Below, piece after piece: positions 63,000 to 64,000 of a stretch of 64,000 nucleotides of DNA. Made by a program: the position numbers and the translations under genes. Source of the DNA: Anaerolineae bacterium (GTDB taxonomy: Bacteria; Chloroflexota; Anaerolineae; Aggregatilineales; Phototrophicaceae); assembly GCA_017303635.1 (NCBI GenBank), contig JAFLCG010000022.1, positions 1 through 64,000 on the forward strand. Direction: 5' to 3'. Within the stretch, counting starts at the first letter, position 1. Each line of letters starts with the position of its first letter. Below the pieces are notes generated by a model. It saw nothing but the letters and a program-made list of their open reading frames with translations. It had not been told where the DNA came from and searched no databases.

Positions 63000-63147
63000 C
63001 GTACAGTTCCTTAAAGTGGTAGAGACTGTCGCGCGAGTACCCCATCACTTTGTGTGCTTCGCTGACATTGACCAAGCGTTCAGCGAGTTTCAACAAGCCC
63101 AATTTCGTGCTGATAATCTCAGCTCGTTGTTCATCCTGATATTCCAT
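63000..63147 (-). pseudogene. Transposase N-terminal helix-turn-helix fragment
   Basis: The minus strand reads MEYQDEQRAEIISTKLGLLK then LAERLVNVSEAHKVMGYSRD and SLYHFKELYD, the N terminus of a common integrase-type transposase, then goes out of frame. The rest of the gene is absent. It lies just left of a 38-bp repeat copy and module copy C. Confidence 0.7.
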
Positions 63148-63271
63148 TCTACCCTTGAGTTTAGTCAGGGTGTCAGATGCTCAACACGGGTTTCCTCATT
63201 GATCGTACCTTTCAGGTCGGATATTCAGTCTCAGTGTGTATACATACCGTCCTCCTCATTCTTCCATAGAT

Positions 63272-63309
63272 CCTACTACGAAGTGTCTCGGAGGGTATGA
63301 AGTATCACA
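63272..63309 (-). repeat. Dispersed 38-bp repeat, copy 4
   Basis: The reverse complement begins TGTGATACTTCATACCC and ends CTTCGTAGTAGG. This is the clearest copy. It lies only a few bases left of TraG-C/HU module copy C. Confidence 0.75.
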
Positions 63310-63343
63310 AGCAACCGCCCGCCAACAATGCCACTACATTGGG

Positions 63344-63643
63344 TCAGGACTTGATGACTTGTTCATTTGTGCTGCTGCGAGCCCTGAGCCGTCGACGTAG
63401 GATACGACTCAAACGCATGGTTATCCTTGGAGTTTGACATGAGACCTGACCTCTCGGGAATGTGGTGGCATGCTGCCGCGTTTCAAGAACGAACAACCCT
63501 TCCAGTTCGATCCGCCCACTGCCTTCAACCAACTCCTCTATCCACACCGCAATGAGCGTCTCCAGCATCATCTGGACATCTCGGTTCTTCAACCGGGTGC
63601 GGCGTCCGATCTCACGAATCATGGTCTTTTTGGTCAGGGTCAT
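63344..63643 (-). CDS. HU-like DNA-binding protein (module copy C)
   Basis: The 99-residue product is nearly identical in its first 85 residues to copies A and B (MTLTKKTMIREIGRRTRLKN) with a short divergent tail (RARSSTNEQVIKS). ATGA overlap with the TraG-like stop. HU/IHF fold as in the other copies. Confidence 0.7.
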   Translation of the reverse strand: MTLTKKTMIREIGRRTRLKNRDVQMMLETLIAVWIEELVEGSGRIELEGLFVLETRQHATTFPRGQVSCQTPRITMRLSRILRRRLRARSSTNEQVIKS

Positions 63644-64000
63644 GTGCTCAACTCCAATCGTGCTGCAGGCTGTTGCCGCTTCTGCTGAAGGCGGGCTTTC
63701 ATCGCGTTCAGGCTATCGGTTTTCACCTTGCCACCCGCCTTGTCAGTCGCTAACACCGCCATCTTGTCCATCACCGCTTCTGCTGCCCGTTCGAGCAGCG
63801 GCGATGGTTCATCCGGTAGGTTTGTGACTTCTTCCGGCGGCTGGAGCTTGAGTGCCAGACCTCGTTCCAGCAACAGCGGCGCAGCATCTTTTGAATGAGC
63901 CAACCGGGCTTTCCAGTCCTCCCGTTCGTAGAAACGTGTCAGACGCGCATTCAGCACCACCTGGGTGGCAAAGCCCGCCTCCACATAACGAGCGAAGATG
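63640..64000 (-). CDS. TraG/VirD4-like coupling protein, C-terminal end (copy C, partial at right edge)
   Basis: The last about 120 codons are visible: IFARYVEAGFATQVVLNARL-like sequence, HSKDAAPLLLERGLALKLQP and a tail ending ARLELST. It follows copies A and B closely. The gene continues to the right of the window and may be complete there. Confidence 0.7.
   Translation of the reverse strand, partial: IFARYVEAGFATQVVLNARLTRFYEREDWKARLAHSKDAAPLLLERGLALKLQPPEEVTNLPDEPSPLLERAAEAVMDKMAVLATDKAGGKVKTDSLNAMKARLQQKRQQPAARLELST

Larger units (their letters stand above)
63312..64000 (-). repeat. TraG-C/HU module, copy C (runs off right edge)
   Basis: Similarity to copy A starts at the GCCAACAATGCCACTACATT region and continues to the window end. 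The TraG-like 5' part lies outside the window, so whether it is cut at the same codons cannot be seen. Confidence 0.85.

Noticed and set aside
1..64000. tRNA, rRNA, CRISPR arrays or riboswitches
   Set aside because: No cloverleaf T-loop pattern, rRNA core sequence, repeat-spacer array or known riboswitch core was noticed on reading. A covariance search was not possible.

Overview
The window looks like a piece of a bacterial chromosome, most likely from Chloroflexota (an Anaerolineae-like lineage). This is inferred from gene style only: long Thr/Pro-rich linkers ending in TolB-like propellers, many carbohydrate ABC importers without their own ATPase, a cydABDC cluster and FGGY kinases. No rRNA, tRNA or other taxonomic marker was seen, so the phylum is a guess. 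The window mixes intact metabolic operons with several layers of mobile-element debris.

Layout. 0-0.7 kb: the first 73 codons of a serine recombinase leaving the left edge, plus a small unknown ORF. 1.2-6.7 kb: a PrsW-type membrane protease fused to a cyclic-nucleotide-binding domain, divergent from a 1257-residue surface protein. 6.7-13.8 kb: a patchwork of small accessory genes and wrecks (DUF3768-like gene, TRIC channel, broken AraC, TetR, VOC protein, esterase, IS3 remnant, second decayed TetR, MDR oxidoreductase, CHAT remnant). 13.9-21.1 kb: a mobilizable-element backbone, all on the minus strand (HU, primase-polymerase/DUF3987, ribbon-helix-helix protein, relaxase-like protein, zinc ribbon, membrane protein, HTH, 5'-truncated serine recombinase). 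It carries an iteron-like cluster and a hairpin-rich candidate oriT.

21.6-27.4 kb: a plus-strand operon joining a sugar-type ABC importer (binding protein and two permeases) to two metallophosphoesterases and a Tyr-phosphatase-fold enzyme. 27.9-34.0 kb: a second importer operon with its own GntR/UTRA regulator, a DasR/NagR-like operator, a SIS-domain protein and an FGGY kinase. 36.2-42.3 kb: a FecCD/BtuC-type importer with two successive binding proteins, each a tandem fusion of two binding domains. 43.7-49.7 kb: cytochrome bd oxidase and its CydDC exporter. 52.0-62.8 kb: two divergent gene runs for uptake and breakdown of a sugar or polyol (RbsABC-like importer, FGGY kinase, Zn-dehydrogenase, FAD-linked oxidase; LsrF/FbaB-like aldolase, PfkB kinase, DeoR regulator).

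Between these operons lie three copies (35.1-36.0, 50.2-51.2 and 63.3 kb to the right edge) of one module: the C-terminal part of a TraG/VirD4-like coupling protein translationally coupled to an HU-like gene. The two copies with a visible 5' end, and a fourth partial copy at 21.1-21.4 kb, break at the same point. A separate 38-bp dispersed repeat occurs four times, once inside a broken acetyltransferase gene. The most interesting signals are this repeated module, the GTCGGT iteron cluster beside the primase, the oriT-like hairpin array, the phosphoesterase-importer operon and the double-domain binding proteins.
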